In this document: positions 39,696-49,968 of the stretch, one piece after another
Numbering within the stretch: the first letter of the stretch is position 1
Layout: each line of letters starts with the position of its first letter
Assembly: GCA_002420005.1 (NCBI GenBank)
Contig: DIHE01000147.1
Location: forward strand, 29,396 to 93,395
DNA: 64,000 nt
From: Holophagales bacterium UBA5704
Lineage (GTDB): Bacteria; Acidobacteriota; Thermoanaerobaculia; Multivoradales; UBA5704
Direction of reading: 5' to 3'
Translations under genes and position numbers: made by a program
The notes under the pieces: model-generated
The model's database searches: none
What the model was told of the DNA's origin: nothing
The model's input: only the letters and a program-made list of their open reading frames with translations

Positions 39696-42272
39696 TCAGC
39701 CCTCACCCTTCACCGCAATCCCCTGCCCCCGCCGCCGGTCATAGCCCCAGCTCAGCAGGGCCGGCAACAGGGTGATCGCCACGAGCGAGGTCGCGAGGGC
39801 ACCCAGGATCGCGGCCTTGCCGGTCGTCTGCAACCCGGGATAATGCGAGAAGGTGATCGAGCCGAAGCCCACGATGGTCGAGAGCGCCGCCGCCACCACC
39901 GCCTTGCCGGTCTCCAGCATGCCTTTCTCAAAACCCTCGCGCGGCAGATCGCGCACCTCGCGGTAGCGGTGCAGGACGTGGACGCCGTAGTCCACGCCGA
40001 TGCCGATGATCATGGTGGTGACAAAAATGTTGATGAAGTTCATCGGCGTGCCGATCGCCACCAGACCGCCCACCATCCAGAGAATGCCGACGGTGAGCGG
40101 TGCCAGGGCCATGAAGGTCAGGCGCAGGTTGCGAAAATCGACCTGGAGGATGGCGGCGACCAGGAAGAAACCCAGGATGCCGGCGATCCAGGCGTCGCGC
40201 AGCACCAGCTCGCGAACCCGCTGGTTGACCACGTTCGTCCCGGCCAGCGCCGCCCGAGGCCCAAGCTCCTCCGCCAGCCGCAGGACCTCCGGCGGTGCCT
40301 CGCGCCGCCAGCGGTTGTCCGGCGGATACAGGTAGACGACCGCCTTCCAGCCGCGCGCCGTCTTGCGGAGGTAGCGGTCGAGCAACAGGCGGGTCTGCTC
40401 GTTCCCCTGGAAGTCCTGATAGCCGATGGGACCCGGCAGGCTCACCGCGTCCGCCAGAAGATCCAGCCCCGGCGCGAAGGCCTCCGGGCGCAAACCCTCC
40501 GCCTGCGCTGCCTGGTTGAAGGTGGTGCGGATGCGCTCCAGGTCGAGCGCCCCCCGGCGCTGCCGTTCCAGCCAGGCGAGCGCCTCGCGCTGCTGCGCCG
40601 GCGGAGGAATGATCGAGGTCACCCCGCTGAAGCCGTAGAGCGTGCCGGTCTCGACCAGGCGGTGCGCCCCTTCCGCAGCCTTCGCCGCCAGATCGAGCGC
40701 CGCTTCGGGAGTGTCGCCGGTCGCCACCAGCATCATCGAGTCGAAGCCGGAGCCGAAGGCCTTGCCCACCTCCTCCGCCACGTCGATGCCCCGGTTGCCC
40801 TTCGGCCGCATGGTCTTCATGCTCTCGTCGAACTCGAGGTGGACGGCGAGCCCGAGCGCCGCCGCGGTGATCGCTGCGCCGGCGAGAAGGGCGATGCGCC
40901 GGTGCTGCATGCACAGGCGCATCAGGCGGTCGGAGCCGAAGCTGTGGATGTAGAGGTTCGGCTCGGTCTGCCGCTTCCGGTGGTGGTCCTCGCTCCAGGC
41001 GAGCAGCGCCGGCAGCAGGAACACCACGGCCAGGGCACAGAAAAGAATGCCGGTCCCGGTGAGCAGGCCCATCTGCCGCAAACCGGTGAAATCCGTGAAG
41101 GTGAAGGCCCAGAAGGTCGCCGTCGTGGTCACCGCCCCCACCAGAACCGCCCGGCCCGAGGAGCCGGACATCGCCATCAGCGCCTCCTCCAGCGTCGCAC
41201 CGGCTCGCCGTTCTTCGACGAAACGGCCATAGCCGACGATGGCGAAATCGATCCCCAGGCCCACCAGGAGAGCCGCCACGATGCTGGTCGCCGAGCTCAG
41301 GGAGCCGACGGTCACCTTGGCGAAGCCGAAGGTGAGGATCAGGCCGGAGAGGAGCGGCAGGAATGTATAGGCCAGCGCAGCGGGGCGCCGGAACGCCACC
41401 AGGATGAGGATCAGGACGCCGAGCAACGAGGTCACGATGTTGACCAGCATGTCGTTGCGGATGAGCGACGCATCCCCCAGAGCCGTGTGGTACGCACCGC
41501 CCACCACCACCTGCGGCGCCGCGCCTCCCTGGGGTCCCGCCAGCTCGCCCCACTCGGCCACCGAGGCCGCGATCTCACGGTCCACCGCGGCGGCGAGCCG
41601 CTCGTTGAACTTGATGTCCTGCGGCGGTTTCACCGGCTCGGCCAGGAGGAGCAGCAGGCGGTGGTCGACCGAGAGGTAATACCCGCTCGCCCAATCGACC
41701 TTGAGAGCACCGCGCGAGCTCTGCACCCGGCCGAGGAAGACATCCGACAGACCCAGCGGATCGACGACGAGCAGGTTCTTCGCCGCCATCCCTTGCAGCG
41801 TGCCCGCCTGGAGGCGCAGCTCGCGCACCCTTGCACGGAGCGCTTCGTCGGTCAGCCGCTCTTCCAGCCGCCGCCGGCCCTCGTCATCGAGAAAGAGGAC
41901 CGACTTGGGAAAGAACGTGTGCATCAGCTCTTCGGGATCGCCGAACCGATGCTGCACGCTCTTCAGCTCGGGCAGGCGGGAGAGCCGCCCGGCCAGCCGA
42001 TCCGCCAGCGTCTCGTACGGGTCGATCACCGCCCCCTCGGGGATGCGGATCGCGACCAGGAGGTAGGTGTTGCTGCCGAAGTCCTCCAGCGTCTCGACAT
42101 AGGCGCGCACCGCCTTGTCGCTCTGCGGCAGCAGGCTCAGCATGTCGTTGTTGAAGGTGAGCAGCAGAGTGAGGATCAGCGACAGGGCCACCAGGGCCGC
42201 GACCACGGTGAACACCAACCGGTAGCGGTGCCGCGCGAAGAGCGCGATCCGCTGCAGCAAGGACATCTGCAT
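39696..42272 (-). CDS. MMPL/RND-family exporter (hopanoid transporter-like)
   Basis: An 858-aa inner-membrane protein with two repeats of one helix, a large periplasmic loop and a five-helix block (12 helices). Landmarks are LLVGLGIDFAIVGYGRFVEERRAG in the first half and TMIIGIGVDYGVHVLHRYREV in the second, the sterol-sensing-domain-like helices of RND/MMPL proteins. The shape fits HpnN-like and other lipid exporters. No hopanoid genes are nearby, so the substrate is open. It begins at the stop of pgsA (TGATG). Confidence 0.88.
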   Translation of the reverse strand: MQMSLLQRIALFARHRYRLVFTVVAALVALSLILTLLLTFNNDMLSLLPQSDKAVRAYVETLEDFGSNTYLLVAIRIPEGAVIDPYETLADRLAGRLSRLPELKSVQHRFGDPEELMHTFFPKSVLFLDDEGRRRLEERLTDEALRARVRELRLQAGTLQGMAAKNLLVVDPLGLSDVFLGRVQSSRGALKVDWASGYYLSVDHRLLLLLAEPVKPPQDIKFNERLAAAVDREIAASVAEWGELAGPQGGAAPQVVVGGAYHTALGDASLIRNDMLVNIVTSLLGVLILILVAFRRPAALAYTFLPLLSGLILTFGFAKVTVGSLSSATSIVAALLVGLGIDFAIVGYGRFVEERRAGATLEEALMAMSGSSGRAVLVGAVTTTATFWAFTFTDFTGLRQMGLLTGTGILFCALAVVFLLPALLAWSEDHHRKRQTEPNLYIHSFGSDRLMRLCMQHRRIALLAGAAITAAALGLAVHLEFDESMKTMRPKGNRGIDVAEEVGKAFGSGFDSMMLVATGDTPEAALDLAAKAAEGAHRLVETGTLYGFSGVTSIIPPPAQQREALAWLERQRRGALDLERIRTTFNQAAQAEGLRPEAFAPGLDLLADAVSLPGPIGYQDFQGNEQTRLLLDRYLRKTARGWKAVVYLYPPDNRWRREAPPEVLRLAEELGPRAALAGTNVVNQRVRELVLRDAWIAGILGFFLVAAILQVDFRNLRLTFMALAPLTVGILWMVGGLVAIGTPMNFINIFVTTMIIGIGVDYGVHVLHRYREVRDLPREGFEKGMLETGKAVVAAALSTIVGFGSITFSHYPGLQTTGKAAILGALATSLVAITLLPALLSWGYDRRRGQGIAVKGEG

Positions 42273-42895
42273 CAGGACCTCGGAGAGGACGGAGGGGACG
42301 AGTCAGGGTCCGGCGCGGCCAGCGACGCCGGCACCTCTCCCAGCAGGATCAGGCGGCCGAACCGCACGAAGTACTCAATGCCGGAGTAGACCGTGATGAG
42401 CATCGCCACCCAGAGCGAGAGCGGCGCCAGGTGCTGAAACGGGGCCAGGTGCTGCAGCTCCGCGAGCTTGTTGTGGATGATGATCAGCGAGATCGAGACG
42501 ATCTGGACCGTTGTCTTGACCTTGCCCGAGAGGCCGGCAGGGATCACCAGGGTCTCGGCCGCCGCGAAGCTGCGCAGCGACCCGACGGCGAACTCGCGGG
42601 CGATGATCACCACCACCATCCAGGACGGCACCACGTGCGGGTTCTGCTCGACCAGCGAGATGAACGCCGCCGAGATGAGGATCTTGTCCGCCGCGGGATC
42701 GAGCAGGGTGCCGAGCCGCGTCACCTGCTTGCGGCGCCGCGCCAGGTAGCCGTCGAGGAAGTCCATCAGGGCCGCCAGCAGAAACAGGGCGAGCCCCCAC
42801 CACTCCTTGTCCTCAAACTTGGTGAGCAGTACCACCACCAAGGGAGGGACCAGGAGGATCCGGAAGATCGAGAGAAGGTTCGGCAGATTCAGCAT
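42272..42895 (-). CDS. pgsA: CDP-diacylglycerol-glycerol-3-phosphate 3-phosphatidyltransferase
   Basis: A 207-aa integral membrane CDP-alcohol phosphatidyltransferase of phosphatidylglycerol synthesis. The full signature D-G-x2-A-R-x8-G-x3-D-x3-D is visible in the segment from DFLDGYLARR to LGTLLDPAADK. N-terminus MLNLPNLLSIFRI is typical. The ATG at 42895 is chosen for this reason; longer upstream frames are not family-like. It is followed without gap by the MMPL exporter. Confidence 0.9.
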   Translation of the reverse strand: MLNLPNLLSIFRILLVPPLVVVLLTKFEDKEWWGLALFLLAALMDFLDGYLARRRKQVTRLGTLLDPAADKILISAAFISLVEQNPHVVPSWMVVVIIAREFAVGSLRSFAAAETLVIPAGLSGKVKTTVQIVSISLIIIHNKLAELQHLAPFQHLAPLSLWVAMLITVYSGIEYFVRFGRLILLGEVPASLAAPDPDSSPPSSPRS

Positions 42896-42970
42896 CGGCG
42901 ATGTCCGGCCCGGTTCAGGCTCGGCGCATTGTATGACAGACCGGGGCCGGCGGGCGTACGCGCTCCTCAC

Positions 42971-43011
42971 AACAAAACGGCCGGCCCGGGGGAGCACCCC
43001 GCAGCCGGCCG
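42971..43011 (-). terminator. groESL terminator
   Basis: CGGCCGGC (42978-42985) pairs with GCCGGCCG (43004-43011), with an inner GGGG/CCCC stem. On the minus strand it is followed by GTTTTGTTGTG. It begins about 32 bases after the groL stop. Confidence 0.8.
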
Positions 43012-43042
43012 CCGAATCCTCAGAGCGAGGACGCGGGTGGGA

Positions 43043-44701
<1,659 letters not shown>

Positions 44702-44770
44702 ATGCTCAATTCCTCCCGAATTTGGGTCTCGAATGATTCAGTCGTTCAGGGACGGGGGATGCGGCAGGGG

Positions 44771-45067
44771 TCACTTGCCGACGACGGCGAGGATCTCGTC
44801 CTCGCGCAGGATCACGTAGTCCTGGTCGTTCAGCTTGATCTCGCTCCCGGAGTACTTGCCCATCAAGACGCGGTCGCCCGCCTTGACGTCCATCGGGGAA
44901 CGCTTGCCGTCCTCGAGGAGCTTGCCGGGACCGACGGCGATGACTTCCGCTTCCTGCGGCTTCTCTTTGGCGGTGTCCGGGATGATGATGCCCCCACGGA
45001 CCTGCTCCTGGGCCTCGATGCGCTTCACCAGCACCCGATCGTGCAGCGGACGAATGTCAATGCTCAC
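44771..45067 (-). CDS. groS: Co-chaperonin GroES
   Basis: A 98-aa co-chaperonin. Family motifs are IRPLHDRVLVKRIE, the mobile loop region GGIIIPDTAKEKPQEA, and VLMGKYSGSEIKLNDQDYVILREDEILAVV. Starts at a GTG with AAGGAGG 9 bases upstream. The promoter and CIRCE element lie immediately upstream, indicating HrcA-controlled heat-shock expression. Confidence 0.98.
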   Translation of the reverse strand: MSIDIRPLHDRVLVKRIEAQEQVRGGIIIPDTAKEKPQEAEVIAVGPGKLLEDGKRSPMDVKAGDRVLMGKYSGSEIKLNDQDYVILREDEILAVVGK

Positions 45068-45123
45068 GGCTCTCTACCTCCTTGAAGGCGTTTGGGAAAA
45101 AGTCGGGGTCGGCATCGCCGTTG

Positions 45124-45150
45124 TTAGCACTCGGCGGCGATGACTGCTAA
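45124..45150. promoter_or_regulatory. CIRCE element (HrcA operator)
   Basis: TTAGCACTC, nine bases, GACTGCTAA: one mismatch to the consensus TTAGCACTC-N9-GAGTGCTAA. It lies immediately downstream of the groES -10 hexamer, covering the likely transcription start. Confidence 0.93.
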
Positions 45151-45151
45151 C

Positions 45152-45180
45152 AGTCTAGGAAGGCGGCGGCGGGTTGTCAA
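45152..45180 (-). promoter_or_regulatory. Sigma-70-type promoter of groESL
   Basis: On the minus strand, a perfect -35 TTGACA (45175-45180) and -10 TAGACT (45152-45157) with 17-base spacing, abutting the CIRCE element. Confidence 0.85.
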
Positions 45181-45264
45181 GCGGGGGCTACCGAAGGGGG
45201 CCGGGTCTGTCGTAGGATGCCCGCGTATCCATTGCATCCGTTCCCATCCTGGAGGAGAGAGGCG

Positions 45265-45675
45265 ATGCCCGAGATTCATCGTATCGGTGCACACATCACC
45301 TGGATCGAAGAACCCGACCTGATCGTCCTGCGGTTGTCCGGCGACGTGTCGGTCGAAGACGCCGAGGCGATCAACGTCCGGCACTTCGCGCTGATCGAGG
45401 ACCGTGCCCACATCTTCATGCTCGTCGACATGGCCGGCCTGCGCACGGACACCCCGGCCGGCCGCAAGCTCACGTCCGAGGCGCTGACCCGCATGCCGCT
45501 GCACGGCCTCGCGATCAGCCATGCCCATCTCGAAGCCCGGGTGATGGCCAAGATGGTCATCACCGGCTCCGAGCTGTTCAAGACCGAAGACAGCGGGAAG
45601 TTCCCCGTCAAGTTTTTTGACGACGAGCCGGCGGCCCGCGCCTGGATCGCGGAACGCCGCCAGGCCCTCGCCTGA
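45265..45675 (+). CDS. SpoIIAA-like (STAS-related) protein 1
   Basis: A 136-aa soluble protein of the SpoIIAA-like type. A beta-alpha pattern starts ITWIEEPDLIVLRLSGDVSVEDAE, then IFMLVDMAGLRTDTPAGRK and HLEARVMAKMVITGSELFK. The phosphorylatable Ser of true anti-sigma antagonists is not evident at the usual place. A paralogue lies at 46332. GGAGGAGAGAGG precedes the ATG. Function unknown; members are thought to respond to stress or bind lipids. Confidence 0.7.
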   Translation: MPEIHRIGAHITWIEEPDLIVLRLSGDVSVEDAEAINVRHFALIEDRAHIFMLVDMAGLRTDTPAGRKLTSEALTRMPLHGLAISHAHLEARVMAKMVITGSELFKTEDSGKFPVKFFDDEPAARAWIAERRQALA

Positions 45676-45688
45676 AGGAGAGACCCCG

Positions 45689-46219
45689 ATGACCCTCCCG
45701 GCCCTGCTCTGCGCCGCCGCCCTGCTCGCCACCAACCCGGCCCCGGCAGCCGAGCCGGCAGCACCCCCGCCGATCCCTCCGGCCTCGGTCACCGTGGCCG
45801 ATCTCGCCTGGCTGACCGGCACCTGGCAGGGCGACGTGGAGGGCGACTTCGCCGAGGACCAATGGAGCGAGCCGGTGGGCGGGGTGATGATGGGGATGTT
45901 CCGCTGGGTGGCGGGCGGCCGGGAGGGCAAGCTCGCGCTCTATGAATTCCTCGCCCTGGAGCCGAGCCCCGAAGGCCCCGTTCTCTGGCTCCGCCATTTC
46001 GGCAACCGGCTCGTCGCCCGCGAAGACAAGGACGGCGCCCTCGCCTTCCACCTCGCCTCCTACCGGCCGGGAGCGGCCACCTTCGACAACCGGGACCCCG
46101 CCAATCCCCTGCTCCTCTCCTACCGCCGCGAAGGAGACGACCGCCTCATCGCCACCCTCGAGCGGGTCGAGAACGGCAAGAAGGTGGTCACCGACTTCGT
46201 GTACACACGGCGGAGGTAG
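45689..46219 (+). CDS. Exported DUF6265-like protein
   Basis: A 176-aa protein with an N-terminal signal peptide (LLCAAALLATNPAPAAEPAA) and a lipocalin-like core: LAWLTGTWQGDVEGDFAEDQWSEP, GMFRWVAGGREGKLALYEFLAL and SYRREGDDRLIATLERVENG. This pattern fits the DUF6265 family of unknown function. Located between two SpoIIAA-like paralogues, 13 bases after the first. Confidence 0.7.
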   Translation: MTLPALLCAAALLATNPAPAAEPAAPPPIPPASVTVADLAWLTGTWQGDVEGDFAEDQWSEPVGGVMMGMFRWVAGGREGKLALYEFLALEPSPEGPVLWLRHFGNRLVAREDKDGALAFHLASYRPGAATFDNRDPANPLLLSYRREGDDRLIATLERVENGKKVVTDFVYTRRR

Positions 46220-46331
46220 GCCCCTCCTCCGTAATCGACTTCGCAACACATCGCACCGAAAATACCGGAAACCACCGGCCGGCTCGGAAAACGCGGCGGA
46301 CCACCGGCCGACCACGATGGGGAGGGACGCC

Positions 46332-46751
46332 ATGTCCGAGGTCTTCCGGTACGGAGCCCAGAGCACCTGGTTCGAGGAGCCCGATGTGATCGGCCTGAAG
46401 ATGGTCGGCGTCGTCAGCGCGGAGGAATCGCGCGACTTTCATGCCAAACAGGTGGAGCTGAGCCAGGGCCGCAAGCATGTCTTCCTGCTGGTCGACATGT
46501 CCGACTTCTCCTCGGTCTCCTCCGCGGGCCGCAAATACGCCTCGGAAGGCCTGCACCAGACGCCCATCCGCGGCATCGCCGTCCACCAGGCGGGTATCAC
46601 GGCCCGCGTGCTCGGCAAGCTGGTGGTCGCCGGTGTCCAACTCTTCACCAAGGACGAGACCAAGCACTTTCCCCTGGAGTTCTTTCCGACGGAGGCGGAG
46701 GCGCGGGCCTGGATCGACCAACGCCGCCGGGAGCTCACCTCCGCGGCGTGA
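46332..46751 (+). CDS. SpoIIAA-like (STAS-related) protein 2
   Basis: A 139-aa paralogue of the protein at 45265. The match runs along the whole length: STWFEEPDVIGLKMVGVVSAEE, HVFLLVDMSDFSSVSSAGRK and GITARVLGKLVVAGVQLFTKDE. A GGAGGG site precedes the ATG. The two copies flank the DUF6265-like gene in one direction, suggesting tandem duplication around or before insertion of the middle gene. Confidence 0.7.
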   Translation: MSEVFRYGAQSTWFEEPDVIGLKMVGVVSAEESRDFHAKQVELSQGRKHVFLLVDMSDFSSVSSAGRKYASEGLHQTPIRGIAVHQAGITARVLGKLVVAGVQLFTKDETKHFPLEFFPTEAEARAWIDQRRRELTSAA

Positions 46752-46804
46752 GCCGGCCCGAGGGCTCCGAGGCCGGGGTGGGAACCCCCGGCCCCCTGAG
46801 GAGA

Positions 46805-48232
46805 TCAGCCCGCGCTCGGTGCCGGCGCCGCTTTCGCAGGGGGCGGCGACGCAACCACCACCGTCTGCCCGGCCAGCGTGGCCTGCCCCTTGCGGGAGAA
46901 GTCGAGCGACTCGGCCAGGATGCGCGCCGCTTCCTGCGGCGCATGGAAGCCCATGGAGTTCTCCGCCTCGATGAAGTCGAGATAGAACTGGGCCTTGCGC
47001 TGGAAGTCGCGCGCCTGGGCGAGCTTCTCGGCCGAGGCACCGGCGGCCTGGGCGGCCTGGATGTCCCGGATCAGGGCGATCACCGCATCGAGCGCCAGAC
47101 CGCGCAGCTTGTGCGTCCGCTCCTGGATCGTCTCGATCCGCGCCTTGAGCTCCTCCTCCGGCCACTTGTGGCAGGTCTGGCAGGCGTTGTTGATGTTGAG
47201 CACGGGGCTCCGCACGTGATGGTCGCTGATCTTCATCGCCCCGACCCGCTGGTAGGGCATGTGGCAGTCCGCACAGGTCACCCCCGAACGGGCGTGGATG
47301 CCCTGGTTCCACAGCTCGAACTCGGGGTGCTGCGCCTTGAGCGCCGGCGCGCCGCTGTCGGCATGCTCCCAGTCCTTGAAGCCTTCTTCGTCGTAATAGG
47401 CCAGCATGTCCTCGACCTTGAGGCCGTTCTTCCAGGGATAGGTCAGCCGCTTCTCCTTCCCCTTGAAGTGATACTCCACGTGGCACTGGCCGCAGACGAA
47501 GGCGCGCATCTCCTGGCGGGTGGCCATGGCGTTCACGTCGTAGTCCGGGATGCCCTGCGAGGCCTTGAGCGCGCGGATGCCTTCGATGAAACCGGGGCGC
47601 GTCACGCGCAGCTGCATCGTCTCCGGGTCGTGGCAATCGATGCAGGACACCGGATGCTCGACCAGCTTGCGGGCCTCGAAGAAGGGCATGGGGTTCATCG
47701 TCTCGAACCCTTTGATCAGGTCGCCGTTGCCCGCCTTCTTGTAGGGGACGTAGACCGAGGCGTGGCAATGCAGACAGGTGCCCGGTTGCGGTTTGTACTG
47801 CTGCCGGCCGGTGAAGGTCTGGTCGTCGAGCATGTAGGCATGGCCGCGCTCCTCGCGGAAGTCGAAGGCGAAGGCATAGCCGTTCCACAAGGTCTTGAGG
47901 CGCGGGTCCTCCTCCAGGCGGGAGGCGGCCACGATCGAACGCGGATCGGCCGAGGTCGGCGTGCGGGGCACGGCTTCGCTGCCGCCGAAGCGGGTGCGGA
48001 CCTGATCGACCGTACGCTTGTAACCGTCGTACTGAAGAGGGAAGTTCTTGCCCCAGACCGCCGGGTCGACCGTGGTGTCGTCGATCTCCACCACCCGGTA
48101 GAAGGTGTTGCGGGCCTCCTGCTTGTGCTCGAAGATGTTGACCAGGAGGGCGGTGACCCCCGCGGCGGCCAGGGCGGCGATGCCGGCCGCGGCGGCGATC
48201 AGCTTCCAGCCGGATTTCGTTTCATTGCTCAT
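46805..48232 (-). CDS. nrfA: Ammonia-forming cytochrome c nitrite reductase NrfA, CxxCH type
   Basis: A 475-aa pentaheme enzyme reducing nitrite to ammonium at the outer face of the cytoplasmic membrane. An N-terminal membrane anchor lies at about residues 10-32. Heme motifs are CLHCH (153-157), CIDCH (197-201), CGQCH (247-251), CADCH (320-324) and CQTCH (351-355). Active-site region CGQCHVEYHF and GIHARSGVTCADCHMPY are conserved. In most NrfA the first motif is CxxCK; here it is CxxCH, a recognised minority type. The ATG at 48232 is favoured by GAGGTGA upstream. Encoded just after nrfH. Confidence 0.93.
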   Translation of the reverse strand: MSNETKSGWKLIAAAAGIAALAAAGVTALLVNIFEHKQEARNTFYRVVEIDDTTVDPAVWGKNFPLQYDGYKRTVDQVRTRFGGSEAVPRTPTSADPRSIVAASRLEEDPRLKTLWNGYAFAFDFREERGHAYMLDDQTFTGRQQYKPQPGTCLHCHASVYVPYKKAGNGDLIKGFETMNPMPFFEARKLVEHPVSCIDCHDPETMQLRVTRPGFIEGIRALKASQGIPDYDVNAMATRQEMRAFVCGQCHVEYHFKGKEKRLTYPWKNGLKVEDMLAYYDEEGFKDWEHADSGAPALKAQHPEFELWNQGIHARSGVTCADCHMPYQRVGAMKISDHHVRSPVLNINNACQTCHKWPEEELKARIETIQERTHKLRGLALDAVIALIRDIQAAQAAGASAEKLAQARDFQRKAQFYLDFIEAENSMGFHAPQEAARILAESLDFSRKGQATLAGQTVVVASPPPAKAAPAPSAG

Positions 48233-48237
48233 CGCAT

Positions 48238-48702
48238 TCACCTCGTCGGATGTCCCACGTCGGAATGGCAGCGCAGGCAGGAGGTCTCCTGACCGGCCCG
48301 GTGCGGCCCTTCGGGCCCTTCGATCGCCAGGACCAGGTCCTGGTGGCATTTGCGGCATGACTGCTCGGTGACCCGTTCATTGCGCCCCTTGATCCGGATC
48401 GGCTCCTTGAAATCACCGGTGGTGAAGGCATAGGAGTGCCAGAACCCGTTGAGCGCCTTGGTGGTGTACTTGGGGAGGAAGCCCGGGGGCGTGTGGCAGT
48501 CGTTGCACACCGCGACCGACCGGTGGGGCCCGGTGAGCCAGCCGTCGTACTCGGCCTGCATGACGTGACAATTGGCACAGGCCGCCGGATCGTTGGTCAG
48601 ATAGGCGGCCCCCCGGGCATAGACGAACGTGTAGAGACCGATCCCGACGGTGAGCCCGAGGAGCGTTCCGAGAAAGATGAAGCCGGCTGTCCGGTTGCGC
48701 AT
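48238..48702 (-). CDS. nrfH: Tetraheme quinol dehydrogenase NrfH
   Basis: A 154-aa NapC/NirT-family membrane cytochrome that passes electrons from menaquinol to NrfA. One N-terminal transmembrane helix (about 8-29), then CANCHVM (42-48, with the Met typical of NrfH heme 1), CNDCH (66-70), CRKCH (116-120) and CLRCH (142-146). Lies 5 bases before the nrfA start. A hairpin and a GGAGATCTCC palindrome lie in its leader. Confidence 0.93.
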   Translation of the reverse strand: MRNRTAGFIFLGTLLGLTVGIGLYTFVYARGAAYLTNDPAACANCHVMQAEYDGWLTGPHRSVAVCNDCHTPPGFLPKYTTKALNGFWHSYAFTTGDFKEPIRIKGRNERVTEQSCRKCHQDLVLAIEGPEGPHRAGQETSCLRCHSDVGHPTR

Positions 48703-48718
48703 ACGTGGGGAGATCTCC

Positions 48719-48752
48719 ACCCCGCGGGCCGGCAAAGGTCGTCCCGCGGGGT
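48719..48752 (-). other. Hairpin in the nrfH leader
   Basis: ACCCCGCGGG (48719-48728) pairs perfectly with CCCGCGGGGT (48743-48752) around 14 bases. It lies between the dsbA-like gene and nrfH, without a T-tract. It could end the upstream transcript weakly or shape the nrfH leader; the perfect palindrome GGAGATCTCC (48709-48718) lies between it and the start codon. Confidence 0.4.
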
Positions 48753-48819
48753 CCGGGAAGGCTACCGCAGGCAAGGCCGAGGATCGCCTACCCGGCGGGG
48801 TGGGTCGATGGCGGGAGGG

Positions 48820-49857
48820 TCACACGCCCTTGCGCTGCAGCTCGTCGTCGATCACTTCGGTGATCTGCTCGAGCGGCACGGCGCCGTTGATGAAGCGACC
48901 ATTGATGAACAGGGCCGGCGTGCCGCTCACGCCCGCAGCCGTCCCCGCCTCCATGTCCTCCGAGACCTTGGAGGCGTACTTGCCGGAGTCGAGGCAGGTG
49001 TTGAACGCCTCCGCGTTCAGCCCCAGCTCCGTCGCCTTGGCCTTGAGGGCGTCCACGGCGAGCTGCTGCTGGTTCTTGAACATGGAGTCGTGCATCTCCC
49101 AGAACTTGCCCTGGTCATTGGCGCAGAGAGAGGCCTCGGCGGCCTTCTGGGCGTTGGCGTGCATGCCGAGCGGGAACTGGCGGAACACGAGCCGCACCTT
49201 GTCGCCGTACTTGGCCTTGACCTGGTCGAGGGTCGGGATCAGGCGGGCACAGAACGGGCACTCGAAGTCGGAGAACTCGACGATGGTCACAGGCGCACCC
49301 TCGGGTCCCTTGGCCGGGCCGACCGCCGCGACCTCGGTGCGCATCGGCTCGAGCTTCATCTCGACCTTGTACTTGCTCTCCAGGCCCTTGAAGAAGCTCT
49401 CGCGCGCCTCGAACTGCCCCTTCTGCTCCAGATACTGCCGAATCTGCCCGGCGATCTGGTCCTTGGGCTGCGGGATGCGCGCCTTGTTCTCTTCATAGAA
49501 GGCATCGATGGCCGCATCGGTCACCGCAGCCGGCTTGATGTCGGCGAGGAGCTGCTCCTTGGTGACGCCCTTGGCCGCGGCCTCGGTGTCCAGGAGGCGA
49601 TCCTGGACCGCCTGCTGCAGCTGCCCCTGGAGGAGCTGGTACTTCTGCATCTCGTAGTCGCGCTCCAGCTGCTTGAACTGGGCGGCGCTGCTGGCCCGCA
49701 CGTCCGCCTCGGTGATGGGCTTGCCGTTGACCACGGCGAGGACGTTGTCCTCCGGCTTGGCCTTGGCCTGGTCGGCGCACGCCGGCAGCCAGACGCCCAG
49801 GCCGAGCGCCAGGGCCAGAAAGCCCGGGAAGGTGCGGTGACGAAAGATCGATTTCAT
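48820..49857 (-). CDS. DsbA-like thioredoxin-fold lipoprotein with N-terminal SurA-like domain
   Basis: A 345-aa exported protein. The lipobox LPAC has Cys at about 27. Residues 35-165 resemble the helical N-terminal domain of SurA/PrsA-like chaperones (VLAVVNGKPITEADVRAS is the typical start). Residues 175-345 form a DsbA/thioredoxin_4 domain with redox motif FSDFECPFCARL (CPFC 200-203) and cis-Pro in VSGTPALFINGR. This joins folding chaperone and disulfide functions on one anchor. Upstream of nrfHA on the same strand, it may support cytochrome c maturation. AAGGAG precedes the ATG. Confidence 0.85.
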   Translation of the reverse strand: MKSIFRHRTFPGFLALALGLGVWLPACADQAKAKPEDNVLAVVNGKPITEADVRASSAAQFKQLERDYEMQKYQLLQGQLQQAVQDRLLDTEAAAKGVTKEQLLADIKPAAVTDAAIDAFYEENKARIPQPKDQIAGQIRQYLEQKGQFEARESFFKGLESKYKVEMKLEPMRTEVAAVGPAKGPEGAPVTIVEFSDFECPFCARLIPTLDQVKAKYGDKVRLVFRQFPLGMHANAQKAAEASLCANDQGKFWEMHDSMFKNQQQLAVDALKAKATELGLNAEAFNTCLDSGKYASKVSEDMEAGTAAGVSGTPALFINGRFINGAVPLEQITEVIDDELQRKGV

Positions 49858-49968
49858 CGGTTCAAACTCCTTTTCGCTGTGTCCCTGCGGATGAGCCAAA
49901 CGCATCGAAGGGCTCCAAAAACAAGGGGAAACTTTAGCACAGGGGTACGTCCCCCAGAGAGAAGGTGC

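Noticed and set aside
48703..48819. FNR/NarP-type operator for nrfHA
   Set aside because: No TTGAT-N4-ATCAA or similar site was found in the gap; only GC-rich hairpins.
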